DNA from: JAJFJD01 sp965228695
Lineage (GTDB): Bacteria; Pseudomonadota; Alphaproteobacteria; UBA8366
Reading direction: 5' to 3'
Length of the DNA: 64,000 bases
NCBI GenBank assembly: GCA_965228695.1
Contig: CBDDIB010000002.1
Coordinates: forward strand, 3,410,001-3,474,000
Under the pieces are notes generated by a model. It made no database searches. It was not told the origin of the DNA and saw only the letters and a program-made list of their open reading frames with translations. Shown piece after piece: positions 53,714 to 63,030 of the stretch (position 1 is its first letter; each line of letters begins with the position of its first letter). The position numbers and the translations under genes are program-made.

Positions 53714-55183
53714 ATGATCATGAGCAACACAGGAATCACGGCCGTCGGCGGATACATCCCACGTTTGCGGATGCAGCGCGCGAAAATCGTGGAAGCGAAC
53801 GCCTGGGCGAACTCGGCGTTGAAAGGATACGCCAAGGGCGAGCGGTCCATGTGCAACTGGGACGAGGACAGTGTCACCATGGCGGTCGAGGCCGCCCGGG
53901 ACTGCCTGCATGACACGCCGAGGGATGACCTTACCGCGGTGCATTTGGCATCTACCACGCTGCCGTTCGCAGACCGCCAGAATGCAGGGATCGTTGCCGA
54001 AGCGCTCAATCTGCCGGAGAATCTCGCTACGTTGGACATCACGTCGTCGCAGCGCGCCGGGACGTCCGGACTGATCAATGCCTTGATGGCCGCCAACGGC
54101 GGACCGGTCCTGTTCGCCGCGGCCGAGCATCGCCGGTCGCAGAACGGTACGCCGCAGGAATTGCTGGCGGGCGACGGCGCGGCGGCGATGACGCTCGGCA
54201 CGGACGATCCCATCGCCACGTTCCTCGGTAGCCATACGGTGTCCATCGATTTCGTGGATCATTATCGCGGCCAGCACCATGAATTCGACTACGATTGGGA
54301 AGAACGGTGGATCCGCGACGAAGGCTACATGAAGATCGTGCCGGATGCGGTCGGCGCGTTGTTCGCCAAGGTCGACAAGAAACCGGCGGACGTGGACCGG
54401 TTCATCATCCCAACCGCGCTGCGGGGTGTGCCGGCCATGCTGGCCAAGCGCCTCGGCATCAAGGATGAGGCGGTCTGCGACGTGTTGCAAGGCATCTGCG
54501 GCGACACCGGCGCGGCGCACGCGGTCGTCCTGTTGGCGAAGGCCCTGGAAGAAGCGGCGCCGGGCGAGACGATCCTCGTTGTCGGATTCGGCCAGGGTTG
54601 CGACGCGCTGTTGTTCGAAACGACCGGCAAGATTGCATCGGGCCGCCCGGGGCGCGGGATCAACGGTAGCCTGGCTTTGCGGGCGCCGGAAGAGAACTAC
54701 AACAAGTTCCTGTCATTCAATCAGACGGTCGACAAGGACTTCGGTAAGCGCGGCGAGGTCGATAAGCAAACGGCGCTTTCGACGCTATACCGGAACCGCA
54801 AGATGCTGACCGGCTTTATCGGCGGCAAATGCACCAAATGCGGCACGGTGCAATTCCCGAAGTCGCGCTATTGCGTCAACCCGAACTGCGGTGCCTTGGA
54901 CACCCAGGACGATCACGCGATGGCCGATACGCCGGGTAAGGTGAACACCTATACCGCGGACTCGCTAACCTTTTCGTTGGACCCGCCGGCCTATTTCGGC
55001 ATGGTCCAGTTCGACGGCGGCGGTCGGCTGATGGTCGACTTCACCGATGTGGACCGAGACAGTTTCGACATCGGCGTCCCCGTGCGGATGCAGTTCCGGG
55101 TCCGCGAATACGACGACGAGCGGGGTTTTCGTAAATATTTCTGGAAGGCGGTGCAGACGGCATCGCCGGGCGCAGAGGCGTAG
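53714..55183 (+). CDS. HMG-CoA synthase-like protein fused to a DUF35 (Zn-ribbon/OB) domain
   Basis: The 489-residue protein has an HMG-CoA synthase-like thiolase fold up to about 350 (GGYIPRLRMQ, DITSSQRAGTSGLINAL, GQGCDALLFE). It continues into a DUF35 module: Zn-ribbon cysteines in GKCTKCGTVQFPKSRYCV with NCG, and an OB fold to residue 480. In the stretch where the synthase nucleophile Cys is expected I see Ser (DITSSQRAG). In archaea, HMGCS, thiolase and DUF35 form one complex; here the DUF35 part is fused and the thiolase is next door. Start may be 53714 or 53720. Confidence 0.85.
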   Translation: MIMSNTGITAVGGYIPRLRMQRAKIVEANAWANSALKGYAKGERSMCNWDEDSVTMAVEAARDCLHDTPRDDLTAVHLASTTLPFADRQNAGIVAEALNLPENLATLDITSSQRAGTSGLINALMAANGGPVLFAAAEHRRSQNGTPQELLAGDGAAAMTLGTDDPIATFLGSHTVSIDFVDHYRGQHHEFDYDWEERWIRDEGYMKIVPDAVGALFAKVDKKPADVDRFIIPTALRGVPAMLAKRLGIKDEAVCDVLQGICGDTGAAHAVVLLAKALEEAAPGETILVVGFGQGCDALLFETTGKIASGRPGRGINGSLALRAPEENYNKFLSFNQTVDKDFGKRGEVDKQTALSTLYRNRKMLTGFIGGKCTKCGTVQFPKSRYCVNPNCGALDTQDDHAMADTPGKVNTYTADSLTFSLDPPAYFGMVQFDGGGRLMVDFTDVDRDSFDIGVPVRMQFRVREYDDERGFRKYFWKAVQTASPGAEA

Positions 55184-55194
55184 GAGGAGCGACG

Positions 55195-56400
55195 ATGGCT
55201 AGTGGAATTCGCGACAAGGTCGCCATTTTGGGAATGGGCTGTTCGAAGTTCGGCGAGCGCTGGGACGCGGAACCGTTCGACCTTATGGTCGAGGCGTTCG
55301 CCGAATGCATCGACGATGCCGGCATCGAGAAGGACGAGATTCAGGCGGCGTGGCTGTCGACTGCGATCGATTCCGTCAACGTGGGCCCGAGCGGCGTGCC
55401 GCTTGCGGTGGCGTTGCGGCTGCCGTTCATTCCGGTTACGCGCGTGGAGAATTTCTGCGCCAGCGGCACCGAGGCCTTCCGCGGCGCGGTCTATGCCGTG
55501 GCGTCGGGCGCGTGCGACATCGCCCTGGCGCTCGGCTGCGAAAAGCTCAAGGACACGGGCTATGGCGGCCTGCCGCAGCGCACGCGCGGCGTCACCAACT
55601 CGATGTATTGGCCCAACCTGTCGGCGCCCGGCGTATTCGCGCAACTTGCGGCGGGATATCGTGGCGCCTATGGCGTCGAACGGGACGAGTTGAAACGCGC
55701 GATGGCGCAGGTGTCGGTGAAGAGCCATGCCAACGGTGCAAAGAACCCCAAAGCGCATCTGCAGCGGCCGGTAACCATGGACAAGGTCCTCGGCGCGCCG
55801 ATGGTCGCCGAGCCGATTGGGCTATTCGACTGCTGCGGGGTGAGTGACGGCGCGGCCGCCGCGATCGTGTGCACGCCGGAACTCGCGAAAAGCCTCGGCA
55901 AGCAAGACCTCGTGTCGGTCAAGGCGCTGCAGCTCTCCGTCTCGAACGGATCGGAGGCCGGGCATAACTCATGGGACGGGTCGCATATCAAGACGACGCG
56001 GATTGCCGCCAAGAAGGCGTACGAGGAGGCGGGCATCAAAAACCCACGTGAAGAGATCAGCATGACCGAGGTGCATGATTGTTTCTCGATCACGGAACTG
56101 ATCACCATGGAGGACCTCGGCCTGTCGCAGGAGGGCGAGGCGGTGAAGGACGTGCTCGACGGCGTGTTCGATGCCGACGGCGACGTGCCCTGTCAGATCG
56201 ACGGCGGCCTGAAGTGTTTCGGTCATCCGATCGGGGCGTCCGGCCTGCGGATGTTGTACGAAATGTATACGCAGCTCCTAGGGCGGGCCGACGAGCGGCA
56301 GTTGGCGGACCCCAAGATCGGATTGACCCATAACTTGGGCGGGTTCCCGCACATGAACGTCAGCAGCGTCTCAATCGTGGGCCGGTACGAAGGGGCCTGA
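55195..56400 (+). CDS. Thiolase-family acetyltransferase (SCP-x/lipid-transfer-like)
   Basis: The 401-residue protein keeps the acylated Cys in VENFCASGTEAF near residue 89, HDCFSITE near 295, and GGLKCFGHPIGASG near 340. The second thiolase Cys is not evident in THNLGGFPHMNV. These features fit the SCP-x/Ltp-like group, which can act as thiolases or as retro-aldolases with a DUF35 partner. A GGAGGAG precedes the start. It lies 11 bases after the HMGCS-like/DUF35 gene, suggesting a complex. Confidence 0.9.
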   Translation: MASGIRDKVAILGMGCSKFGERWDAEPFDLMVEAFAECIDDAGIEKDEIQAAWLSTAIDSVNVGPSGVPLAVALRLPFIPVTRVENFCASGTEAFRGAVYAVASGACDIALALGCEKLKDTGYGGLPQRTRGVTNSMYWPNLSAPGVFAQLAAGYRGAYGVERDELKRAMAQVSVKSHANGAKNPKAHLQRPVTMDKVLGAPMVAEPIGLFDCCGVSDGAAAAIVCTPELAKSLGKQDLVSVKALQLSVSNGSEAGHNSWDGSHIKTTRIAAKKAYEEAGIKNPREEISMTEVHDCFSITELITMEDLGLSQEGEAVKDVLDGVFDADGDVPCQIDGGLKCFGHPIGASGLRMLYEMYTQLLGRADERQLADPKIGLTHNLGGFPHMNVSSVSIVGRYEGA

Positions 56401-56403
56401 CGG

Positions 56404-56589
56404 ATGGCGGAAAAGCTTCGCTACCGCCTTCTGACCGGCGTCGACGACCGGAAATTCTGCGAACGGATTTCAGCGGCACTGGACGACGGGTACGAGTTGT
56501 ACGGCTCGCCCGCGGCCACGTTCAACGGTGAATCCGTGATCGTGGCGCAAGCGCTTGTGTTAACGGACCGGAAAGCCTCCAGCGACTAG
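56404..56589 (+). CDS. DUF1737-type small protein
   Basis: The 61-residue protein (YRLLTGVDDRKFCERISAAL, then DDGYELYGSPAATFNG, AQALVL) is the compact alpha/beta DUF1737 pattern. It starts 3 bases after the thiolase stop, so it belongs to that operon. DUF1737 has no assigned biochemical role; a regulatory or partner function for the thiolase is possible but unproven. Confidence 0.8.
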   Translation: MAEKLRYRLLTGVDDRKFCERISAALDDGYELYGSPAATFNGESVIVAQALVLTDRKASSD

Positions 56590-56663
56590 CATTCGTCAAA
56601 CGGTTATGCCCGGCGCGTATACTGCGTGAGAAGGGGCGGAATTCCGGCGTTAAGGACGATGCG

Positions 56664-58217
56664 ATGATCAAATGGACCCGGCGTAGCATTCTGAAGCGGT
56701 CGGCGGCGCTATCCACGGTGACCTTCCTGAGCCCCGCAATTGCACCCGCAATTGTCTCCACCGCGCATGCCGCATCGTCCGATCCGTTATTCACGCTCGG
56801 CGTCGCGTCCGGCGATCCTTGGCCCGACAGCGTGGTCCTTTGGACCCGATTGGCCCGCGATCCGCTCGACGGCGGCGATATGGGCGACGCGCCGGTTACC
56901 GTGAACTGGGAAATTGCGGCGGACGAAGGGTTTCAGCGCATCGTCCGGAAAGGGACCGCGACGGCAATCGCGGAAAATGCGCATTCCGTGCACGTGGAAG
57001 CAGGCGGTCTCGACCCGCATCGCTGGTACTGGTACCGGTTCAACGCGATGGGCATCGCGAGCCCGGTCGGCCGGACCCGCACCGCGCCCGCATTGGATGG
57101 GTCGAATGAGCGGCTGCGGCTCGCCTTGGCCTGCTGCCAGCATTACGAACACGGCCACTACACGGCCTACCACCACATGGCGCGAGAGGATCTGGACCTC
57201 GTCCTGCATGTCGGCGACTACATTTACGAATACAGCGCCAAGGACGATCGGCCGCGGCGGCATAATTCGGCCGAGATCAAGACGCTCGACGCCTATCGCA
57301 ACCGATATGCCCTCTACAAGCTCGATCCGGATCTGCAAGCGGCGCATGCGGCCTTTCCCTGGGCCGCGGTGCCGGACGACCACGAGGTCGAGAACGACTA
57401 TGCCAACGAAATCGAGGAACACGGACGCCAGGCACCGGAAGATTTTCTGAAGCGCCGCGCCGCCGCGTACAAGGCCTACTACGAGCATCTGCCGTTCCGG
57501 CATGCGTCCCGGCCGAATGGGCCCGCTATGCGGCTGCATCGGTCGCTCAAATTTGGCCGGCTTGCATCAATCAATATGATGGATACGCGGCAATTCCGGT
57601 CGGACCAGAAGTGCTGGGCTAAATGGAGCCCGCGCTGTGACGATGCTCTCGACCCGTTGGCGACGATGCTTGGACCGGAACAGGAAAACTGGCTCGATAC
57701 GGCGTTGACCAAATCCGAGACGCACTGGGACGTGCTGGTGCAGCAAGTGCCGATCATGGAGCGCGGGCGCATGCGCGATGGGCAACTCATGCATCATATG
57801 GACAAGTGGGATGGCTATGTCGGCGCGCGGGAACGCCTGGTTCATTCGATTCAGCGGCGCGGCCGCGGCGGGCTAGTCGCCCTGTCCGGTGATGTACATG
57901 AGAATTGGATCGGTAGCCTGAAAGCCGATTTCGCGAATTCAGGTTCCGCGACATTGGGAGCGGAATTCGTCGGCACTTCGATCTCGTCAAAAGGCGACGG
58001 AAAGGACACGAAGAAAAGCCGCCAACGGATTATCGACGCGAACCCGCATCTTATGTTCCATAACGGTCAACGCGGATACACGCGGTGCGAGATCACCGCT
58101 GATGCTTGGAGGACCGATCTGCGAATTCTGCCGTATGTGTCGAAGCCGGGTGCGCCGATTGCCACGCGCGCATCCTTCGTGGTGGACCGTAAGAGTAACC
58201 GTCTCGAAAAGGCCTGA
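56664..58217 (+). CDS. phoD: PhoD-type alkaline phosphatase/phosphodiesterase, Tat-exported
   Basis: The 517-residue protein begins with a twin-arginine signal (TRRSILK at 5-11, cleavage near AHAA residue ~37). The metallophosphatase core has HVGDYIYEY, PDDHEVENDY and SGDVHENW, and the N-terminal Fn3-like part (GVASGDPWPDSVVLWTRL) is typical of PhoD. It would hydrolyse phosphate mono- or diesters in the periplasm with Fe/Ca. AAGGACGATGCG precedes the start. Regulation by PhoB cannot be judged, since I see no clear Pho box. Confidence 0.92.
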   Translation: MIKWTRRSILKRSAALSTVTFLSPAIAPAIVSTAHAASSDPLFTLGVASGDPWPDSVVLWTRLARDPLDGGDMGDAPVTVNWEIAADEGFQRIVRKGTATAIAENAHSVHVEAGGLDPHRWYWYRFNAMGIASPVGRTRTAPALDGSNERLRLALACCQHYEHGHYTAYHHMAREDLDLVLHVGDYIYEYSAKDDRPRRHNSAEIKTLDAYRNRYALYKLDPDLQAAHAAFPWAAVPDDHEVENDYANEIEEHGRQAPEDFLKRRAAAYKAYYEHLPFRHASRPNGPAMRLHRSLKFGRLASINMMDTRQFRSDQKCWAKWSPRCDDALDPLATMLGPEQENWLDTALTKSETHWDVLVQQVPIMERGRMRDGQLMHHMDKWDGYVGARERLVHSIQRRGRGGLVALSGDVHENWIGSLKADFANSGSATLGAEFVGTSISSKGDGKDTKKSRQRIIDANPHLMFHNGQRGYTRCEITADAWRTDLRILPYVSKPGAPIATRASFVVDRKSNRLEKA

Positions 58218-58221
58218 ACGC

Positions 58222-58770
58222 CTACCGCGTCAGGCTCGCGCGAAGCTGCGGGATGAAATGACCGAAATCCGGCGTCTCCGCATCCGGTAGTTTCGCGAGA
58301 TCGTCCCAACGGCGCAGTTCGACCCCTTCCTTGGCAAACGGCTGCGCCAAGAACTCTTCGGCTTCCGTTTCGGTGAACACGCCGCCTTGCCCTTTGAGGC
58401 TGCGGTGTGACCCGCCCGAGACTTTCTTTTGATAGGCCGGATCGGTCGCCATCAGATACCGCTTGGCAGCGACATGCCAGTAGATCGGCATGGTGACGTC
58501 GGGGCCGAACCATGGTTCGAGGAATTTCTGCGCGACGATCTCATGTTTTGCGTCGCCGCCGCGGTCGGTAATCGCGCGGTCCTTGGGATTGACGATCCGG
58601 CCGATATCATGGAGCAGGGCGGCGGTCACCATCGGTGCGTTGGCGCCCGCTTCCTCGGCGATCATGGCCGTCTGCAGGGCATGCGACGTTTGCGTGACCG
58701 CCCGATCGCCCTCGAAAATCTCGCATCCGGCCGTGCCGTAGATTTCGGCCAGTTTTTCAATGGGGTCCAT
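58222..58770 (-). CDS. PhnZ-like HD-domain protein (phosphonate-oxygenase family)
   Basis: The 182-residue HD protein has SHALQTAMIAE, AALLHDIGR and the distinctive YWHVAAKRYLMATDPAYQ and RRWDDLAKLPDA of the PhnZ group, mixed-valent diiron oxygenases acting on 2-amino-1-hydroxyethylphosphonate. No PhnY partner is in the window, so the substrate may differ. ATG 58768-58770 follows GGAAAGG; an upstream ATG at 58791 lacks such a site. It is convergent with phoD, with a 4-base gap. Confidence 0.82.
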   Translation of the reverse strand: MDPIEKLAEIYGTAGCEIFEGDRAVTQTSHALQTAMIAEEAGANAPMVTAALLHDIGRIVNPKDRAITDRGGDAKHEIVAQKFLEPWFGPDVTMPIYWHVAAKRYLMATDPAYQKKVSGGSHRSLKGQGGVFTETEAEEFLAQPFAKEGVELRRWDDLAKLPDAETPDFGHFIPQLRASLTR

Positions 58771-58831
58771 GGTCTTGCCTTTCCACGCCATTACCGCAGA
58801 GGAAGATTAACGTTTCGTGTTTAAAGGAGGG

Positions 58832-59581
58832 TTAGCCTCGCCCGACAAAGGGCATCTTAGTCGCCATGACGGTCATGAATTGCACATTAGCGTCCAACGG
58901 CAAATTGGCCATGTAAACAACGGCGTCGGCGACGTGTTTCACGTCCATTCGGGGTTCCGGCACCACGTCGCCATTGGCCTGTGGGACGCCATCGCTCATG
59001 CGATCGGTCATCGGCGTCGCGGCGTTGCCGATATCGATCTGGCTGCAGGCAATGTCGTACTTCCGGCAGTCCAGCGACGTCGATTTGGTCAACCCGGTGA
59101 CCGCGTGTTTCGTCGAAGTATACGGGGCGGAATTCGGACGGGGGGCGTGTGCCGAGATCGATCCGTTGTTGATGATCCGGCCGCCCATCGGATCCTGGTC
59201 CTTCATGATTCTGATGGCTTCCTGCGTGCACAGGAAGGTGCCGGTCAGATTCGCGTTCACCACGGTCGTCCATTGCTCGTAGGTCAGATCTTCGAGCGGA
59301 ACCGGCGGTGCGCCGGTGCCTGCGTTGTTGAACACCACATCCAAACGGCCAAACGATTCCTTGGTCTTGGCGAAGAGCGCCTTCACTGCATCCCGGTCCC
59401 CGACATCCGCCGAGACCGCGAGGGCCTTGGAAGCCGGTGCGCCGGATTCCGCGATTGCCTCCTCCAACGGTTCCATCCGACGTGCGGAAAGCACGACGGC
59501 GTAACCCGCCTCGAGCAACGCCAGCGCGGACGCTTTCCCGATCCCCGATCCGGCGCCGGTCACAATGGCGACCTTATCCAT
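58832..59581 (-). CDS. Short-chain dehydrogenase/reductase
   Basis: The 249-residue SDR has TGAGSGIGKASALALLEAG at residues 8-26, NNAG, the Ser in NNGSISAHAP and YTSTK. The N-terminal MDKVAIVTG is typical. AAGGAGAG precedes the ATG. It lies 50 bases after the ICL/PEPM lyase gene on the same strand and may share its transcript. Confidence 0.89.
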   Translation of the reverse strand: MDKVAIVTGAGSGIGKASALALLEAGYAVVLSARRMEPLEEAIAESGAPASKALAVSADVGDRDAVKALFAKTKESFGRLDVVFNNAGTGAPPVPLEDLTYEQWTTVVNANLTGTFLCTQEAIRIMKDQDPMGGRIINNGSISAHAPRPNSAPYTSTKHAVTGLTKSTSLDCRKYDIACSQIDIGNAATPMTDRMSDGVPQANGDVVPEPRMDVKHVADAVVYMANLPLDANVQFMTVMATKMPFVGRG

Positions 59582-59631
59582 TGCTTCTCTCCTTCAAATC
59601 AGAACGTCTTGGCGTTCGACAAGTGTGACCG

Positions 59632-60567
59632 CTATTCGGCAGCCGGCCGATGGCCAAGGGAATCTGAATATTTCTCCAATTCCTCTTCGCCCATGAACCG
59701 CTTCTCCAGCTCCATGACCTCGTCGAAACCGGCGAAGGTGTGGAAATCGCCCAAGGGATGATCGGTGAACTGCTCGTTGAAGCGCTTCTCGGCGTCCGGG
59801 CCGTCCTTGTGCATGGCAACCGCCAGATCGTAGACGGCGACCATGGTCGCACGGAGGGTTGCGCCCGGCACGATGGTGATCGCGATGCCGAGTTCGTTCA
59901 TCTCGGTTTCGCTGAATCGCGGCGAGATGCCGGTCTGATTGTAGAGGATCGGTCCGTTCACCTCGGCGCAAACCCGCTTCACCTCGTCGACATCGCGAGG
60001 GCCTTCGACAAACGCCATGTCGGCGCCGGCGTCGAGATAGGCGTTGGCGCGCGTGATCGCATCGTCGAGCGTGCCGCCATGCGCGCCGCGCGCGTCGGTC
60101 CGGGCGATCAAGACGAAATCGGGGTCGATCTCTCTCCGGGCGTAGTCCGCGGCCTGGTACTTGCCAACGGCTTCCTCGATGGGAATGACCTGGCGGCCGG
60201 CGACGTGGCCGCAGCGCTTGGGAATGATCTGGTCTTCGATATGGACCGCGGCGACACCGGTCTGGATATACTCCTTGACGGTCCGCACCACATTGATGGC
60301 GTTCCCATAGCCGTTGTCGGAATCGGCGATGACGGGAACGTCCGTGACATTCGCGATGTTGCGGGCGTTGAGATGCATTTCGGTCATCGTGGCAAGTCCG
60401 GCGTCCGGCATGCCGAGGAGGGAAAGCGACGTCCCATACCCCGTCATGTAGATCGCCGGGAAGCCGACCTTGTCCAGAATCTTCGCGCTCAGCGCGTTGT
60501 AACAGCCGGGGACGAAAAGCGTTTTTCCCGATTTCATCAATTCGCGTAATTGCGTTGTCTTTTTCAC
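59632..60567 (-). CDS. Isocitrate lyase/PEP mutase superfamily lyase
   Basis: The 311-residue TIM-barrel protein has PGCYNALSAKI, TGYGTSLSLLG, DSDNGYGNA and the signature HIEDQIIPKRCGH. The Lys-Arg-Cys-Gly-His loop is the C-C lyase type (methylisocitrate lyase, oxaloacetate hydrolase), not the PEP mutase EDK-type loop. So it probably cleaves a 2-carboxy acid to pyruvate or glyoxylate. The start is GTG 60567, 8 bases after GGAGGAA; an upstream in-frame ATG adds six residues. Confidence 0.88.
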   Translation of the reverse strand: MKKTTQLRELMKSGKTLFVPGCYNALSAKILDKVGFPAIYMTGYGTSLSLLGMPDAGLATMTEMHLNARNIANVTDVPVIADSDNGYGNAINVVRTVKEYIQTGVAAVHIEDQIIPKRCGHVAGRQVIPIEEAVGKYQAADYARREIDPDFVLIARTDARGAHGGTLDDAITRANAYLDAGADMAFVEGPRDVDEVKRVCAEVNGPILYNQTGISPRFSETEMNELGIAITIVPGATLRATMVAVYDLAVAMHKDGPDAEKRFNEQFTDHPLGDFHTFAGFDEVMELEKRFMGEEELEKYSDSLGHRPAAE

Positions 60568-60726
60568 GGCATTTCCTCCACACACTGTCTGAGTTCTGTC
60601 TTGAACAGATACCGAGACGCGCCGCAGGTCAAGTTGACCAAGCCGAATTCAGTTGCCGGCGCGGTCTGCTATCATCGTGGCCCTTCGAGCAAGCGATTTG
60701 CCGCGGACCACAAGAGGAAGGGTTGG

Positions 60727-61539
60727 GTGTCGACGACCAAACTGGGACCGGTGATATTCCTGACCGTCCTCGGTTGCCTCGTGGCGGCGATAGGGCCGTC
60801 GGCGGTCGCTGCGGAACGGCATGTTTTGGAAGTTCGCCCTGGCGCGAAACAGACATTCCTCCTGTTGCGGCCCAACGGCCCGCCGAACGCCAGTGTGGTG
60901 CTTTATGCCGGCGGCAGCGGATCGATCGGCCTACGTGATGACGGGTTGCTGAAGCGTGGCGGGAATTTTCTCGTCCGGACGCGGGCAATGTTCGCGGCGC
61001 AAGGATTCCTCGTGCTCGTGCCCGATCGGCCGTCAGATTGGGCGGGCGGCGACAAGTGGTCTTACCGCCTCACCAAGGAGCACGCGCAAGACGCTGCCGC
61101 TCTCATTGCCTTTCTGCGCAGCGAAGCGGATGTCCCGGTATGGCTGGTCGGAACGAGCCGAGGATCGATTTCCGCCGCCAGTGCGGCGGCGCGGATCCGT
61201 AAGAACGGGCCGGAAGGGATCGTTCTGACCGCGTCGGTGACCAACGGGGGCAACAAGGTTCGACCGTCGCTTGCGGATATTGATCTCGACCGGATTACAG
61301 CCGCGGCCCTGATACTGGGCCACAAGGACGACGACTGCTATGTCACGCCGTGGTCGGAACAAGCGGATTTGGCCGGGAAGCTCACGAAAGCGCGCAAGGT
61401 CCAGTCGGTCGGCGTTTCAGGCGGGCAGGCGGGAGACCTAACCGCCCCTTGCGGCTCTCATTCACATCACGGTTTTCTCGGCATCGAAAAAGAAACCGTC
61501 GGCCGCATCGCCACGTGGATCCTGTCGAACGGGCGATGA
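60727..61539 (+). CDS. Secreted alpha/beta hydrolase-like protein
   Basis: The 270-residue protein has a signal peptide (cleavage near AVAAE, residue ~27). It shows LLLRPNGPPNASVVLYAGGSG, then WLVGTSRGSISA with the Ser of a GxSxG motif (GTSRG) near residue 148, and GHKDDDCY, with SHSHHG near the C-terminus for acid and His. A GTG start after AGAGGAAGG is the best. I cannot name a substrate. Confidence 0.75.
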   Translation: MSTTKLGPVIFLTVLGCLVAAIGPSAVAAERHVLEVRPGAKQTFLLLRPNGPPNASVVLYAGGSGSIGLRDDGLLKRGGNFLVRTRAMFAAQGFLVLVPDRPSDWAGGDKWSYRLTKEHAQDAAALIAFLRSEADVPVWLVGTSRGSISAASAAARIRKNGPEGIVLTASVTNGGNKVRPSLADIDLDRITAAALILGHKDDDCYVTPWSEQADLAGKLTKARKVQSVGVSGGQAGDLTAPCGSHSHHGFLGIEKETVGRIATWILSNGR

Positions 61540-61558
61540 TCCGCGGCTGATCGTCAGG

Positions 61559-62245
61559 TCATTCCTTGGACTGCTGCTCCGCGAGCCAATCGTCCAATCG
61601 GGGCACCCGGGCATCGACCAGGCGCCAATTGTAGTAGGGGATGGTCGGCTTATAGATATCGTAGACGCGCCGCAGTTCACCGACCGGCTCGTCGTGAATG
61701 TCCACCCGGAGGTTGACCTCGGAGAATTCCTTGTCGCCATAGACCAGGATGGCGGCGGACCGTTGTCCGCCGTGCTGTCCGCCCGCATCCCGGCCGGCTT
61801 CGATGCCGCGCATGAGCCGGTCCTCCAGCGGATCGTCGGACGAGGCGAGATAGGCTTCTTCGATTGCCGACAACACATGTTCGCCCTTCAAGGCGTTCCC
61901 CAGCGCCAGATGACTGTCGCCGATGTGATAGCCGGTGTAATCGCGGTTTTCCGCACCGTTCCGGCAGGCGATGAAGCCATCGTCGTCGATGGCGCCCAAC
62001 TGCCGGTATTCCGCGTAAGGATCGCCGGCCACGACCGCATCGATGACCCTTGGCGCCTTGTACCCAAGTTCGAGGAATCGCATCGCGGTGTCGCCGAGGC
62101 GGGGGTCGGCAATGGCCATGATCGATACCGCGCCCACCCTGGGCCGGATAAACGGGACCCGCACGCCAACGGCTAGGGCATTCGTTGCGGTGGCAATGCC
62201 TAGGCGTCCGGATTCCTTGCATCGTCCCATGATCGTAAAGGTCAT
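61559..62245 (-). CDS. DUF1028-family (Ntn-hydrolase-like) protein
   Basis: The 228-residue protein fits DUF1028, with the N-terminal MTFTIMGRCKESGRLGIATA, VSIMAIADPRLGDTAM and QHGGQRSAAILVYG. DUF1028 proteins have an Ntn-hydrolase-like fold and unknown substrates. CCGAGGGAGAGG precedes the ATG. It is convergent with the secreted hydrolase. Confidence 0.88.
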   Translation of the reverse strand: MTFTIMGRCKESGRLGIATATNALAVGVRVPFIRPRVGAVSIMAIADPRLGDTAMRFLELGYKAPRVIDAVVAGDPYAEYRQLGAIDDDGFIACRNGAENRDYTGYHIGDSHLALGNALKGEHVLSAIEEAYLASSDDPLEDRLMRGIEAGRDAGGQHGGQRSAAILVYGDKEFSEVNLRVDIHDEPVGELRRVYDIYKPTIPYYNWRLVDARVPRLDDWLAEQQSKE

Positions 62246-62377
62246 TTTCCTCTCCCTCGGTAGCCAGGTGAATGCCGGTAATTCGGCGGAAGGGAATTGT
62301 GCGCGCGACGATGCCGTGCACGCAAATTAGCAACCAAATTACAGAAATCCGGGTGGCCTGGCCGGCGGGCCGTCCGA

Positions 62378-62611
62378 TTAGGACTCGCTCATTTCGTCGT
62401 GTGAGTTTGCGGACGGGGAATTCATTGACTCGGTATTGCCGAACATTCGCACCGCCATTTCATAGATCGCGATCGCAGATGCGACGAAAATCAGAATCAA
62501 GACCCAAGGCGCGATAGCGATATCAAGATTATGGGTCATCAGGGCGATACAGGACGTGATAAACACGCCAATCGCAATTGCGCCGTACAAGGGCCTTCGC
62601 TGCAGGTTCAC
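62378..62611 (-). CDS. Small two-segment membrane protein
   Basis: The 77-residue protein starts at GTG 62609-62611 after GGGAGATGAGGG. It has hydrophobic segments at about residues 9-24 and 31-51 and a Ser/Asn-rich acidic C-terminus. I do not recognise the family. Confidence 0.6.
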   Translation of the reverse strand: MNLQRRPLYGAIAIGVFITSCIALMTHNLDIAIAPWVLILIFVASAIAIYEMAVRMFGNTESMNSPSANSHDEMSES

Positions 62612-62811
62612 GACGCGCCCTCATCTCCCAGACGTGTACCAGCTTACCCTGAGGATTTTATCGAACGATCGGCAAGCATGCCACTAGATTACTCAAAAGC
62701 GGTATTTCAACCCCTTCGATAAATCAAGCCGTATCGGGCATTGAAGTTGATTCGATTCCTATCCTGCTGATGCATTGCGATATTCCAACTGCAGTGCCGT
62801 AGGTGACAGAG

Positions 62812-63030
62812 ATGCGCGACCAACGCCGCGCCGGAGCTCCTGCACCGAATTTGGCGACTCGCCGCGATTGGAGAGGGCATGCGGATCTGTCCAAATACCA
62901 GTCGCCGGCAGCAGTCCCGGGCTCGAAAGGCCGACCCCTGAAGAGCTATCGACCCGTTCCGCGCCGCATGGTTCCCTGGTCGTATCGCGCCAGAAAGAGC
63001 GCCAATCCGCGGGATAGAGCAAATCAATGA
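62812..63030 (+). CDS. Candidate 72-residue basic protein
   Basis: The frame begins MRDQRRAGAPAPNLATRR after AGGTGA and stops at 63028-63030, overlapping the ATG of the next gene by four bases (ATGA). The sequence is Arg/Pro-rich, without a recognisable fold. Translational coupling favours it as a real gene, but composition alone could be chance. The 200 bases before it (62612-62811) hold nothing I can identify. Confidence 0.35.
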   Translation: MRDQRRAGAPAPNLATRRDWRGHADLSKYQSPAAVPGSKGRPLKSYRPVPRRMVPWSYRARKSANPRDRANQ

